Notes under the pieces: model-generated | Database searches by the model: none | What the model saw: the letters and a program-made list of their open reading frames with translations, nothing else | What the model was told of the DNA's origin: nothing | Assembly (NCBI RefSeq): GCF_038396675.1 | Contig: NC_088934.1 | Coordinates: 48,042,001 to 48,106,000 of the forward strand | Reading direction: 5' to 3' | DNA length: 64,000 nucleotides | Source of the DNA: Hydra vulgaris | Lineage: Eukaryota; Cnidaria; Hydrozoa; Anthoathecata; Hydridae | Position numbers and translations under genes: made by a program | Part shown: positions 1-12,038 of the stretch, piece after piece | Numbering within the stretch: position 1 is the stretch's first letter | Layout: each line of letters starts with the position of its first letter

Positions 1-457
1 ATAATAGTTTATTGAAACTTTTTTTTAACACAGTGCCTGTGAAACACAGCCTGTATCCTCTCTGTTTAACGAAAGTTCATTAATAAAGTAGAGTATTATT
101 GGAACACTCTATTATTACTAAGCTCATATGTATTTTTTGGTACCATAATTGGTTATGACCATGTTTAAGAAATGTTTTACGAGTCTCTAATTCATGAACA
201 CAATTATATGTAAAATAATGCTCCCCTTTATTAATAAGCTTAATTATTCTAAAATACAATAGCAAATATGTAAAATAATGCTTTTGTAGATTTAGATGGT
301 CTTTTTTTTTTTCAGGCATTGGTAAGTTGTACTTGGCTTTCCTTCTCTGGTGCTTGCTGTTATTAACAAGAACATAATGCCTTAGGTTACGTGATCTATA
401 CTAAACGCCAAGACCAATAAAAACGAGCAAAACCAAAAAGATTATATTATATAGATA
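1..457. other. AT-rich non-coding stretch
   Basis: No convincing gene. The minus-strand open frame at 80-319 has no recognisable motif and an AT-driven composition. Nothing repeated is visible. Confidence 0.5.
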
Positions 458-558
458 AGGCTGCCATTGTCCCGATTTTTACAGAGGAGAGCACAACGTC
501 AAACTAATTAAAGCTTTCATAGCGTTTTTCAGCGGAAAAACCGGGACAATGGCAGCCC
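458..558. mobile_element. 101-bp MITE with short terminal inverted repeats
   Basis: The two ends are inverted copies. GGCTGCCATTGTCCCG at 459-474 is matched perfectly by its reverse complement at 542-557, and the pairing continues several bases inward with one mismatch. A TA dinucleotide flanks each side (456-457 and 559-560), which would fit a 2-bp TA duplication as made by Tc1/mariner-type elements. The interior is non-coding. The superfamily is inferred only from the TA. Confidence 0.7.
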
Positions 559-689
559 TATATATAGATAAATTTGTATTTTATATTTTTCAGATAATAT
601 ATCAAATTAAATTGTTATTTAATTATTACAAACCCGTATTACGGGTTGCTTACTGCTAGTATACAAGACAAGGTGACACCTTAATTTAC

Positions 690-1670
690 TGCTAGTATAT
701 ATAAATGATCTTCATAAATCATCAAACTGAACAACAATAACTTTTGCAGGTGACAAAAATTTATTTTTGTCTCATAAAGATATTAATATGCTTTTTACTA
801 ATATGACAAATGAATTAAAAAAAGTTTCTGTTTGGTTTGAGCAAAATAGTTTGCCTCTAAATATAGAAAAAACTAAATAAACACTTTTTTACCCACCTTC
901 AAAAAAAATAGTCTCATATTATGCCAGACCTTTTAATTGATAATATAATAATAAAAAGAGAAAAATTTACAAAGTTTCTCGGAGTATATAAGATTGGTGA
1001 AAATCTATCTTGGAGAAATCATATTGATAATACTTTCAATAAAATTGCTAAATGCATCGAAATTCTCTATAAAGCAAGAAATATATTATGTAAAAACCAG
1101 TTAACACAATTATAATATTCATTTATACATTGTCATTATATCAGGAAGCACTCATAGAACAAAGCCAAAATCTCTTTACCTTCATCAGAAACACGCAGCT
1201 CACGCAAAAATAAAATTGGTTTTTTCATACGAAAAAACTTTTTAAAGAAATGAAAATAATTTTAAACTAATAACAATCTTATTGCCCCTTTTTGCCGTAA
1301 AAGCAAAGACCAGTTTTTTGTTTCTTATCGAGGTGCCTATCTTAGGAACTAAATAGTCTCACAAAATTTTGAATTTTCTACCCAACTGACTTTTGCTTAA
1401 TTCAAACAAAAACTTAAAAAAATTATATTTTTAATTAAAAAATATCTTGATTTATTTTCAAATGTTTTTTTGTTTTGATTGTAGTTGTTCTACTTTGTAT
1501 ATTATTTGGTTTAACGATTTATCTTTGTGTTTAAATGTTTTTGCATAAAGATGTATTATTATGTCACTAAAGACATTTATAATTTTTATTAAAATTAACC
1601 ATATATTGTAAAGGGCTTCATGACAAGATCCCCATGATCTTCTAGAAGTCTTGTCGTTACTAATGTAAAA
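690..1670 (+). pseudogene. CR1/Jockey-type LINE remnant (RT palm to 3' UTR)
   Basis: Frames 690-1250 translate to the C-terminal half of a non-LTR reverse transcriptase. A decayed FADD box reads FAGDKNLF near 750-775, followed by the region around FLGVYKIGENLSWRNHI (about 975-1030). Stops follow, for example after IEKTK near 880 and after NQLTQL at 1115. The conserved continuation is visible after a frame change to about 1240. From 1250 to 1670 there is an A/T-rich tail ending in a GGGCTTCATGACAAGA segment (about 1614-1630) that resembles the tail of the LINE at 27.3 kb. The 5' part is missing. This is a dead 5'-truncated copy; the clade is from motif memory. Confidence 0.75.
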
Positions 1671-4467
1671 ATTGTAAAATATAATTGGTTATTGTAATAT
1701 TTTTAAGCGGCAAAATATTAAGAGAAAAAAACCAAAGCATGAATTATGCGTCTTTAATCAGATGCATGATCATATATTAAAATAAGTGTATACGTCATCA
1801 GCAATGTTGACGCGTTTACACTAATACATTAATTAGGTAATCTAATTAATAGTATGAATCGCACATTCTAACGATGTTGGGCCAACGCAACGCGCAACAT
1901 TGTTCTACCGATTTATCAACGTATGTGTGCTAGCTGGGAAATCACATTTCAGAAACCCATATAATTTATCGTTTAAAATGTCATTCTTAAGCGTCAATAA
2001 CTAATGGCTTTGTACCGAAATTAAATCTCCTAGTATTATATTTACATAAATCTCTTAAAAATAGACTGTAAATATTAAAAAGAATAATTTTTAGAATTGT
2101 TAGTAACACAATGGAGTACTACTCTATAGCTTTAGGGCTACAAATACTGTTTGAAGTTACTCCATATTTATTTTTATAAAACACTCGCTTTATTTTTAAT
2201 ATCAACTATTTTTTCAATAATTTTGTTTACTGAAGTAAAAAGCTTATGGATTGTAGTTTACAAAATAATAATACTTACCGATAGACATATTGAAAAAGAT
2301 ACCTTAAAACTTATGAACTTTAAAAATTAATAAATTACTTTGACATCCAAAAAACCCGAATTTCGACCCTTCGCAGACCTAATGATGTCAAACGATTTAA
2401 ATTTTTTTTCAAGACATAGCTCGAGTAGTAACTGTTTTATCATATGAAAGTGGTTGTCACAGCACTTAAGATGCCTCCACAATTACAATTTTTTTATGGT
2501 GCCCCACAAGTTACTTAAAGAAAAAAGCATGATTCTGTATGACCACTTTTTCATGTTTTTCATTGAAAACACAAAGAAATCTTGTTAGCACCAATTTTAG
2601 TGTGGCATTTAGTTTACTGCTTTAATTAAATGGAAATTAAAAATGGATCAATTAGCTTCAATTAGCTTCAATTGGCTTCAATTAGCTTCAGAAAAAATGG
2701 GTCATTTTAAAAGTTTAACGGTTCCGAAGTTATTGAATATAGCATAATTATGTTTTGTTGTTTGAATATAAAATAATGATGTTTTGTGGTATATAACCAA
2801 TATAAATCTTAAAGTATCTAGTTTGTCTAAGAAAACATAGTATTAAAAAAAAAAAAGGTGATGTCTAAAAAAAATCAGAAAAGAAAGTGATGTCCAACAA
2901 AAATCAGAATATGCTGACAAAATCATGCTAATTCCGAGTAAAAGAATTTGAATAATTTTTAAATCGCCTTAACTACATCGAGTAAATAAAAGAGTGTTTC
3001 TTTCACTGACGTTGTTATTTGTTTCATATGACGTTATTTGTTTCATATGACGTTGTTATTTGTTTCATATGACGTTGTTAGTTTATTTATTAGTATAAAA
3101 TAGTTTGACAATTTATCCAAAATCCATAACCAAACCACAGAAATGAGAAAAAAACAATTTTAGAGCAAAAACTTCAAAATGTCTAACTGACTGTATCCAA
3201 AAAGTCTTCAAAGCAACAATGGTGAAAAAGAAAGCTGAAACTTTCTAATTTAATGCTTATCCGCGGTGGAAAGACTATCAGGTCATCCTGAACACCATAA
3301 TAACCAGAAGAAAATAAAAATAAATATAAAATATATATAAAATATCAACAAACAAATTAACATTGTAAACAACACAAAATAAGCTGTTTCAATATTTAAT
3401 GTAAAAACATACCTGATAAAATTTTAATCATTCCTATTTTAACTTTTTTTTATTTACCAATCTTATACGCTGTTTAAGCTACTTTAATCAAATTTTTGTA
3501 TCGCGTATAAAATAACAATTAAAGTTCTTTCAATAATCTGCATTGTCTAACAACTCTAAGGTTACCAGTTGCTAGGGTAACCAGTAGTTTTTTTTTTTGC
3601 ATAGGAAAAGTGTGCCAAAATATAAGCCATACTAAAATTAAAACCCAGAGGCAACTGTAAAAAATTACTAACTAAGTGTACTTGATAACTAGGAACAAAT
3701 ATTTAGTTAATCTAGACTTTAACTTAATCTCCATCGTAAAAAAAGGACATATGTTAACCCTAAACAACGCGCAACATTATTAAAACATGGTTCTTATAGA
3801 GTTTTCCCTTGGTATTTCAAATTTTTTTTAAAAAATATAAAATACCAACAGACAAAAAAAAACTTAAAATTTAACGCAATATACAAATATTTAAGGAAAA
3901 TAATAATTAAAAGCATTTTTTTGCCGCCATCTTGAAAAATGAGAAACTTGCATTTGCACATCTTGCACGTTTCAATATACGACTAGGCATGATGTATTGT
4001 TACCAGGGTTGTAAATAAATTTTTTTTTATTCGAACTTATTTAGTTTTGATTTGTAGTAGGTAATTAAACTACGCGACCGTTTTAAAATGTTCGCTATAT
4101 GTGCACAATTTTCTTAACTTATATTGGTAGTCTTATAAAAGATTTTTTATCTTAGAAAAACCTTATCAGAACCAATTTTTAATCTTAGATAATATAAGAT
4201 AGTAGAAAGGACGATTGCAAACTAAAAAAAATTTTAGGGAGGCTTATTGCGAGCTCCATTTTTACTTTGTCAGCACATACCAGGCCCATATTAAAAAACC
4301 TAATTTGAATTTATCAAACTTTAGGGTTTTACTTGATAAATGTCTTTAAATAGATTGGCTAGTCTCCAAACCCTCGAAAATTGCAATTTATTTAGCAAAC
4401 TTTTTATAAAAAGTCTTTAACTAGCTAAACTTTAGTTGTTATTACCAGTATACACACAAAACTCAAT
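1671..4467. other. Non-coding stretch with two small tandem repeats
   Basis: No gene is supported in 2.8 kb. There are four copies of a 10-bp unit ATTAGCTTCA at 2651-2690 (third copy with one change), and three to four copies of a roughly 19-22-bp unit containing TTTGTTTCATATGACGTT at about 3008-3080. Around 1880-1945 and 3760-3785 two segments share ACGCGCAACATT. The first ends in GCTAGCTGGGAAA, loosely like the CCCAGTGGG-type ends found at 16 and 42 kb, but this is too weak to call. Confidence 0.4.
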
Positions 4468-4470
4468 GTT

Positions 4471-5233
4471 TAAAAAATTTATAAAATTTATAAAATTTAT
4501 AAACTTATTTATAAAATTTATAAACTTATTTATAAAATTTATAAAATTTATAAAATTTATAAAATTTATAAAATTTATAAAATTTATAAAATTTATAAAA
4601 TTTATAAAATTTATAAAATTTATAAAATTTATAAAATTTATAAAATTTATAAAATTTATAAAATTTATAAAATTTATAAAATTTATAAAATTTATAAAAT
4701 TTATAAAATTTATAAAATTTATAAAATTTATAAAATTTATAAAATTTATAAAATTTATAAAATTTATAAAATTTATAAAATTTATAAAATTTATAAAATT
4801 TATAAAATTTATAAAATTTATAAAATTTATAAAATTTATAAAATTTATAAAATTTATAAAATTTATAAAATTTATAAAATTTATAAAATTTATAAAATTT
4901 ATAAAATTTATAAAATTTATAAAATTTATAAAATTTATAAAATTTATAAAATTTATAAAATTTATAAAATTTATAAAATTTATAAAATTTATAAAATTTA
5001 TAAAATTTATAAAATTTATAAAATTTATAAAATTTATAAAATTTATAAAATTTATAAAATTTATAAAATTTATAAAATTTATAAAATTTATAAAATTTAT
5101 AAAATTTATAAAATTTATAAAATTTATAAAATTTATAAAATTTATATAATTTATAAAATTTATAAAATTTATAAAATTTATAAAATTTATAAAATTTATA
5201 AAATTTATAAAATTTATAAAATTTATAAAATTT
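4471..5233. repeat. Satellite array of a 9-bp unit (AAATTTATA)n
   Basis: About 85 nearly perfect tandem copies of AAATTTATA. The left edge carries variant units with CTTATTT (4500-4535), as expected for older edge copies, and there is one variant at 5143-5149. Because 9 is a multiple of 3, both strands stay open for more than 230 codons (KFI and YKF repeats). Those frames are by-products of the period, not genes. Confidence 0.95.
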
Positions 5234-5317
5234 AAGAACAGAGCAATAATAAATTAGTAAAAACACTTATCTAAAATTAGATAAGTGTTTTTACTAATTT
5301 ATTATAGCTCTGTTCTT
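5234..5317. repeat. 84-bp near-perfect palindrome abutting the satellite
   Basis: Arms of 41 bp (5234-5274 and 5277-5317) pair with a single mismatch around a 2-base centre. The left arm begins AAGAACAGAGCAATAATAAA. The satellite ends exactly where the palindrome starts. It could be a very small foldback element or a replication-generated hairpin. No target duplication was recognised. Confidence 0.85.
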
Positions 5318-5378
5318 TAAGAACATTCAGCACTCTGTTTGTAAAATACACTAACATAATTTATATTTATATACATAC

Positions 5379-5387
<9 letters not shown>

Positions 5388-5450
<63 letters not shown>
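5388..5450. repeat. (TA)n microsatellite
   Basis: About 30 uninterrupted AT dinucleotides. Confidence 0.95.
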
Positions 5451-5454
<4 letters not shown>

Positions 5455-5984
5455 TGCTGGAGTAAGAAAAAAACATCTTTAGATATATCGCTAATCCCAA
5501 TTTAAAAAATACTACATAAGTGTAACATACAAGTATATATAAAAATAACAACTTGAAATAATATAGAATCTAACAAATAAAAAAAGAAATAGTAAATAAA
5601 AATAATTAGGAAGTGTTAATATGCTCACAATTGTTAAAATGTTTAAGAAATATAAAAACAAAAAACTCATGAATAAAAAAAATAGAACTATATAATTTCT
5701 TAATTAACATAATCACCAAATGAATTTTCAATATTATCACTTATATTTTATTAGCTAAATATCTTTTCACTTGATTGAGCTTACTTTAAAGGATCTAAGG
5801 GGATTATTACATGGGTGAAGTTTAGCCCGGCCCGATTTAGCCCGGCCCGATTTAGCCCGCTTACCTTCGCTGAATTTTCGGCCCACCTGGTTATTCTAAT
5901 TGTTACGAATTAAAATTTATAGTCATATGATGGACAGGTTGAATTTTTCCCCGGGATATAAATCCTTATAGAATCGAGCCAGGA

Positions 5985-6620
5985 AATGAAAATGTGTTAT
6001 CCGAACAAAATAAAACTGACATATCTCTAATTAAAAGAGGTTATACAAAAGTTCAAGAAAAAATCAAAAAAATTCGTCAGAATTTTTCATTAACTGTTAC
6101 ATCAGTCATGATCATCTTGTTCAATTATGGGGTGGATCTCTTTCTATAGAACAATTATCTTTTGCGATATCAACATATAATGTTAATGAAGAAATTTTTG
6201 ATAATAACAAAAATACAGAAGATGTATCAATTGCTTCAGTTAGCACTGAAGGTAGCATAGTTGATAATACAGATGATGTAGATACATGTTCTAGATTACG
6301 CAGTGTTAAAGACAATAATGAAGCTAATTTCTCTTTATTATTACATACCCCAGATAATGTATCTGTTGTAAATGATTTTTTAACTAAAAAAAAAGAAACG
6401 TAAAAATGACAACAACGAAATTATTCCAAAATTTTTTGACAATAAGCGACGTCACATGCAGAGACAATTAAGTGCATCACAAAGAAATCAAACTTTTTTC
6501 AATAAATCTAAAGAAGATGCTCGATTTAAAAGAGATATTGCAGAAGCCATAAGACATTCAAATGAAACATTCTCAGCATCAATGGAGAATCTATTATACA
6601 GGTTGCCCAGGGACTTCTAA
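5985..6620 (+). pseudogene. Harbinger second protein (Myb/SANT-like), frameshifted
   Basis: Three frames read in series give one protein. A helical basic segment (ISLIKRGYTKVQEKIKKIRQ) at about 6020-6090 resembles the Myb/SANT-like DNA-binding region of Harbinger ORF1. An acidic Ser/Thr-rich middle follows, then a basic KKKKRKN run, and a C-terminal region with FFDNKRRHMQRQLSASQRNQ that ends in a TAA at 6618-6620. Frame changes are needed near 6100 and in the A-run near 6386. In PIF/Harbinger elements this protein helps the transposase enter the nucleus and bind the ends. Assignment to this role is by position and general character; the start codon is uncertain. Confidence 0.6.
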
Positions 6621-6984
6621 ATCAATGGAATTATTAATGCAAGGAATGAAAACAAATGAATAAAAATATTGCTGTATCATAAAAGTTGTACTCATTTTTT
6701 TTTTCCTGTGATAAAATTAAAACACTCAAGCTTGTTTTAGTTATTTATTATTATAAATATTTTTCTTTTACTTTTTAGTAAACATTTGTCAGCAGTTGTT
6801 TTTTAAACTTAAGTAAAAAAAAAAAAGAAAAACTTTGTTGTAAAATTTAGTTTTTTTTGTTAATAGCAACAATTAGTTAAAAATAGTCTTTATAAAAAAA
6901 AATTTTTGTGTTTTTTTTATTTTGTGTTCTTATTTTTTATTTTATGCTATTTTTCTCATATGTACTTTAAAATCGTTTTTTGTG

Positions 6985-7890
6985 TATATTCACCTTCAGG
7001 GTTATGAGAAGAGTAAATACTGTCTCGGTGGTTTGGTCTCTCCAATGCATCAGCGCGATGTCTTTCAATTTGTTACTCTGCCTCTTCTTCATTTAAGTTA
7101 TAGGTTTTTATTTTTTTCGCAAAAGTTATGAAGAACAAAACAAGAATAAATAACAGTAGGAACTGCTTCTATCTTTATATCGACTATCTTCATTGAAAAT
7201 CCTCATCTTGCTTTTAATCTGCCAATTGCACATTCAACTTGATTTCTTGCCGAGCTTAATGTTTTGTTAAAAATTCCTTCCTCCTTATTATAACAACTTT
7301 GAAATTCCTTTATGCAAAAACTTGTTAATGGGTATGCTGGATCTCCAATCAAGTAGTTAAAAATTGAATGATAACCATTTAAACTGTACAATGTTTGAGG
7401 TTCAATTAATTTTTTATTTATAGTAGAATTTGTAAACATCTTTTCTTCATTTACATCGATAAAGTATCCTTTACTATTGCATACTACTTGTACATTTAAT
7501 GAAAAATATTGCTTATAACAAAAATAGTCTTGAGCATTTTTTAAAGGACGATTTAGTTCGACGTGAATGCCATCAATACCTCCAAAGGCTTGTATCATAC
7601 CAAACTTTACTTCAAACTTAGAAATTAATTTTGTCATATCCTCCTTATTTTTAGGTAGATGTAAATATTTAGTCCCAACAATATTATTAATCCATTGCAC
7701 ACAGCTATTTCAGTTTTTGAAACAGAACATTGAGGAATGCCAAAAGTATTTGCTGTCATCCAAAGCGAGCCAGCATCTTTTAAGTAATATTTGGTAATTG
7801 TTAGTTTTTTGTCTGTAGTTAAAAAAAGATTATTTGAACAGTTCATTTTAGGACTTACAACAGTATCTATGATAAAAAAATATTTTGTCA
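6985..7890 (-). pseudogene. PIF/Harbinger transposase (DDE_4 type), broken
   Basis: It reads from about 7890 down. The N-terminal helix-turn-helix region has YYLKDAGSLWMTANTFGI. After a frame change near 7700 come GGIDGIHV (first D), IGDPAYPL (second D) and RNQVECAIGRLKAR (the E of the triad). The expected Trp codon after KAR is TGA at 7203-7205, a single-base stop. The frame then continues through a CFVLHNF motif and, after another disruption, to a typical acidic tail near 6985. About ten residues expected before EEKMFTNSTINKK seem deleted. All three catalytic residues are still present, so the decay is recent. The opposite-strand frame at 7567-7797 is a shadow. Confidence 0.85.
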
Positions 7891-8356
7891 TTCGAAAATT
7901 TCTTTTTTAGCATATTTCAAGGACTTTTGGGCCTATCATATTTTGCCACCATAAACCAGTTCTTCCTTTTTCCACCCAAAAATTTCTAGGTTTTCTATTC
8001 ATAAGCCTTACTTTTTCTTACGTTGCAAGCTATTTTTTCGTGTGCGTAGATACACAGTAAGTGCTAAATTTCGTTTGGTCTCTAATAATTTCTATGCGAT
8101 TAATATAACCCTTAAATTGCAATATAAGTGCTGTAAGTAGACTGCACGGTCGAATTATAAACAACACTAATTGCAAATTGTTTACATGAGTAGACGTACT
8201 AACTTTTTCATCCCAGCACTAATTTTTTTATCCCGGCCGGGTTGAAGAAATTGAAGCCGGGATGAAAACGGCTATGTAATAAGAAGATTTTTTCAAACCG
8301 GCACCGGGCTGTAGTTTTAACCCGGGCTGACTTTCACTCATGTAACCACCCCCTAA

Positions 8357-9892
8357 AAATATATTGATATTAATGAACGATAAAAGTCGTTTTGATTCAT
8401 TTTTGGAATCGCTTTAATATAGTCTTGTTTTTGTTGACAATATCTGAACATAATAATCTGTATCTTAATGACAAGTGATCTGCAAAGCGGTCCATTGATA
8501 ATTTTAAATATTCCAATACATCTATAGCAATTGAGGAAAACTTTAGATATATATTTGATATGGAAATAATATAAAGTTTTGCTAAACTTGATGCTTGAAA
8601 CCGTTTGTTAATTGCATTCATAAATCGCGTAAAAAATCAATTTCTAATAAATTTTTCTATTTTTAGTCCTTTTTCAAATGTTTATTCATTTATTTAACCA
8701 TAAAATCAAAAAATTACAAATTTAATTATAATTTACAAAGTTAGGTTTGATGTCACTCATATAGTTAAAAACTAGTCAATGGAGTGACACCTTAGTAAAA
8801 TAAAAAAATAAAACAAAAAAACAACGAAATAATAAAGAAAGTAACATTAATACAAGTATTAAAAAAAGAAGTAATATGAACAATAATGTTAAAAAAGCAG
8901 AATTCAGAACAAAAATATTAAGGATTAAGGCTAAGAAAAATGAAAAAAAAAGCGAGTGACTGAATGGATGAGATAAGATGAGTGAGAAAAAAATGCAAGA
9001 GAAAACAAAAATTTTAATCACATAAGTTCAGAAGGATAGAGTGAGAGAAAAAATTTTTCGCGGAGAAAATAAAAAAGCAAAATAAAGGCAAACTTAAATA
9101 AAAAAATATGCACACACACTACTGCATCCAATATTAAAGCCTATATTACGCATTACATAGATTAGTTAAACAAAAGTAAATATCAAGATATAGAAAAATT
9201 AACAACAACTAAATTGACAAAGAAAAATGCAACAAAAAAAAATACATTCAACATAATTTATATACATAAATACACGTCATGTACAAACAATGTACAAAAT
9301 TAATTAAAATTGTTCTTTTTTTTTTCTTTCCATAAAATTTTGGTGATTCTTTCCATAAAATTTTGGTGTTCTTTTTTATTATTTTCCATTTTCGAAGACT
9401 TTTTTCTTTTAAAAACTGTGTCTTTTTTGTTTTGGATTTTTTTTTCTTGTTTTTTATTTTTATTTATTTAAATCTTTTATTCTTGTTTATACACTTATTT
9501 TTTAAATTTTTTTACCAAAATGTTTTTTGACTTATTCTTTTCTTCATAAAATTTTTTAAAGATTTAAACATAATTTATATACATAAATAAACAATGTACA
9601 AAATTAATTAAAATTGTTCTTTTTCTTTTCTTTTAAAAACTTAAAAACAGGTAGTTTAATTAGTGTTATACTAAGTGTACTACTTTTTTTAGGTAGTCCA
9701 GGGCAAACTTTTTTTTGTGGTGATTCTTATCATAAACGTATACAAACCTATACTATTTTTAAAAGACAAAAGGTTAAGCTTGATTTTTTATGACTAATAT
9801 GATTGATTAGCATACTTATTTATGGATTATTTCGCTAAAAAATTTTGAATGAAAATTCGGTTAATGTTCTCACATGATTTTGCAGTAGACAA
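8357..9892. other. Non-coding AT-rich stretch with a dispersed direct duplication
   Basis: No gene is supported. A block of about 60 bp (CATAATTTATATACATAAAT... to AAAATTGTTCTTTTT) occurs at about 9251-9322 and again at 9566-9628. A 22-bp stretch (CCATAAAATTTTGGTG...) is doubled near 9331-9370. Minus-strand open frames at 8397 and 8776 are low-complexity. Confidence 0.5.
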
Positions 9893-10340
9893 AAGTTTAT
9901 TAAAAAGGTTTGTTTATTAAAAAGGTTAGTTTATTAAAAAGGTTAGTTTATTAAAAAGGTTTGTTTATTAAAAAGGTTTGTTTATTAAAAAGGTTAGTTT
10001 ATTAAAAAGGTTTGTTTATTAAAAAGGTTAGTTTATTAAAAAGGTTAGTTTATTAAAAAGGTTTGTTTATTAAAAAGGTTTGTTTATTAAAAAGGTTAGT
10101 TTATTAAAAAGGTTTGTTTATTAAAAAGGTTAGTTTATTAAAAAGGTTAGTTTATTAAAAAGGTTTGTTTATTAAAAAGGTTTGTTTATTAAAAAGGTTA
10201 GTTTATTAAAAAGGTTTGTTTATTAAAAAGGTTAGTTTATTAAAAAGGTTAGTTTATTAAAAAGGTTTGTTTATTAAAAAGGTTTGTTTATTAAAAAGGT
10301 TAGTTTATTAAAAAGGTTTGTTTATTAAAAAGGTTAGTAA
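9893..10340. repeat. 17-bp minisatellite with six-unit higher-order structure
   Basis: 26 tandem copies of GGTTWGTTTATTAAAAA, where W is T or A. The order of the variable base is T, then AATTAT four times, then A, so blocks of six units (102 bp) are repeated about 4.3 times. Within the array no other variation was seen. The array decays at 10336 (GGTTAGTAAAAGGTTATC). Confidence 0.95.
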
Positions 10341-10368
10341 AAGGTTATCTGAACATTTGTAAATAAAA

Positions 10369-10536
10369 ATGACTAAAAATAGAAAAAATTATACTGATAT
10401 AAACAAGATCCTTGAAATTTTGTTTGATGATATTGATGGAGATGTTGATCTTGGTGTTTCTTGCCTCTCTGCAAGTGTTTTAGAATGCTTAACCAAGAAC
10501 TCTCTTTGTTTGAGAATTCACCAATTCGAAGTTTAG
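10369..10536 (+). CDS. Unrecognised short acidic frame, possibly a fragment
   Basis: A 55-residue frame starts at an ATG just past the minisatellite. It begins MTKNRKNYTDINKILEILFD and is acidic (DDIDGDVDLG). Continuing in neighbouring frames to about 10713 gives further protein-like sequence ending in an acidic DSDCEVKD stretch. Codon-like composition is better than the surroundings, but I do not recognise the family. An acidic N-terminal tract such as that of a piggyBac-type transposase is one possibility; there is no downstream domain to support it. Confidence 0.2.
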   Translation: MTKNRKNYTDINKILEILFDDIDGDVDLGVSCLSASVLECLTKNSLCLRIHQFEV

Positions 10537-10940
10537 TTTTTACTTCAACCATTCGCCAAAAATACCCCGAAATATCACAGATTTTTCAATTATATTTCTA
10601 CATCTGAGAAGCAAGCAGATAGTGACATGAATATAAAATTTAAGATTGAAAAGAAAATTTATGAGGAGTTGTCTAATGTAACAAATATGGATTCTGATTG
10701 TGAAGTGAAAGATTGAAATCATCGACAATTTTTTATTTTTAGGGAAGTTCCCCGGTTTTCTTATTTAAAAAAAAAAAAGGAAACCTTTTTTTTTTTTAAG
10801 AAAGTTTTATTTTTAAATAAAGTAAAAAGAAAGCGATGCTCCAAAAGTTTTTGGTCCAAAAAATACATAAAACGCAATATATAATCGTATGCGCATGCGC
10901 GAAACTTTATATTTCTGCATGAAATGGTAAATTAGGATGG

Positions 10941-10986
10941 TTCCGAGTAATTTCTGGCTTTTCTGAAAGCCAGAAATTACTCGGAA
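10941..10986. repeat. Perfect 21-bp inverted repeat
   Basis: Arms TTCCGAGTAATTTCTGGCTTT (10941-10961) and its exact reverse complement (10966-10986) enclose four bases. Flanking sequence on both sides contains ATGGTAA and TTACCAT parts (about 10924 and 11012) that suggest a longer, decayed foldback. Confidence 0.85.
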
Positions 10987-11462
10987 AACATGGACTGGTA
11001 AGTTACCATTTCCATCCTTATTTATCATTTTTTTTTTTTTTTTTTATCAAAACTTTTATTATTGGTCTTCAGGATACTGAATAATGAAGCATCAAAGTTA
11101 AGTATACCATCATAGCCGCCTTTCCCCTATACTTTGTTTCTATTTTACACCCTTCAATCATAATCCGAATTCTTTATTTTACGCTCAGTCATGTCGCTGT
11201 TATTAATTCAGTCGCGAAATAGTTGAGTAGAAAGTTAATTTTAAATTATATATTGAAATAATAAAATTGTATTCTAAAAACTTTGTTGAGCACTTATGGT
11301 TAATTACTAAAATAAGAATAAATGATTTTCGGAGATAATTCTATTTTTGTTTCAACATAAACATCAAATCTTGGTATAAATTGAATACTTAATTCATACG
11401 AAATTTACTGTTTATGTTTCAAAAGTATGTTTGTTATGTTTGTAACTAGTTACACACATTTA

Positions 11463-11625
11463 GGGTGGAATGCAAGAAGCGAACTTGAGTCAAGTTCAAC
11501 TCGAACTTTACATTGTAACCAATAGCGGCAGAGTATTTTTTGAGGGGAAAACCTATACTCTGCTGCTATTGGTTATGTAAAGTTCAAGTCGAACTTGACT
11601 CAAATTCGCTTCTTGCATTCCATTC
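11463..11625. mobile_element. 163-bp foldback MITE with TTA duplication
   Basis: Inverted repeats of about 70 bp cover almost the whole element. The left end begins GGGTGGAATGCAAGAAGCGA and the right end mirrors it with a few mismatches. The flanks are TTA (11460-11462 and 11626-11628). A 3-bp TTA duplication and short non-coding body fit a PIF/Harbinger-derived MITE, which is inference. Confidence 0.85.
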
Positions 11626-11689
11626 TTAAAGCACCGAGTGCACGTAGAAGTCGTTCGTAAGGAACTTTTCCGTCCGCTCCAATTACTAT

Positions 11690-12038
<349 letters not shown>

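Larger units (their letters stand above)
5799..8353. mobile_element. Complete PIF/Harbinger DNA transposon, 2,555 bp
   Basis: The ends are inverted repeats of about 35 bp (left GGGGATTATTACATGGGTGA, right as its imperfect reverse complement ending at 8353). They are flanked by the 3-bp duplication TAA (5796-5798 and 8354-8356), the size and type expected for PIF/Harbinger. Subterminal DNA is GC-rich, with 'TTTAGCCCGGCCCGA' repeated 2.5 times at 5822-5860 and CCGGG clusters at 8235-8330. The element carries the two genes typical of the superfamily, a Myb/SANT-like protein on plus and the DDE transposase on minus, converging. Both are broken, so this copy would need help to move. Confidence 0.9.

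Noticed and set aside
4436-5266. Open frames of more than 230 codons on both strands (KFI and YKF repeats)
   Set aside because: Direct result of a 9-bp period without stop codons; no start context or non-repeat domain.
8397-9021. Minus-strand open frames between the Harbinger element and the minisatellite
   Set aside because: Low-complexity or without family resemblance; no splice or promoter support.
9893-10340. CRISPR-like array
   Set aside because: No spacers; units are contiguous 17-mers and the genome is eukaryotic.
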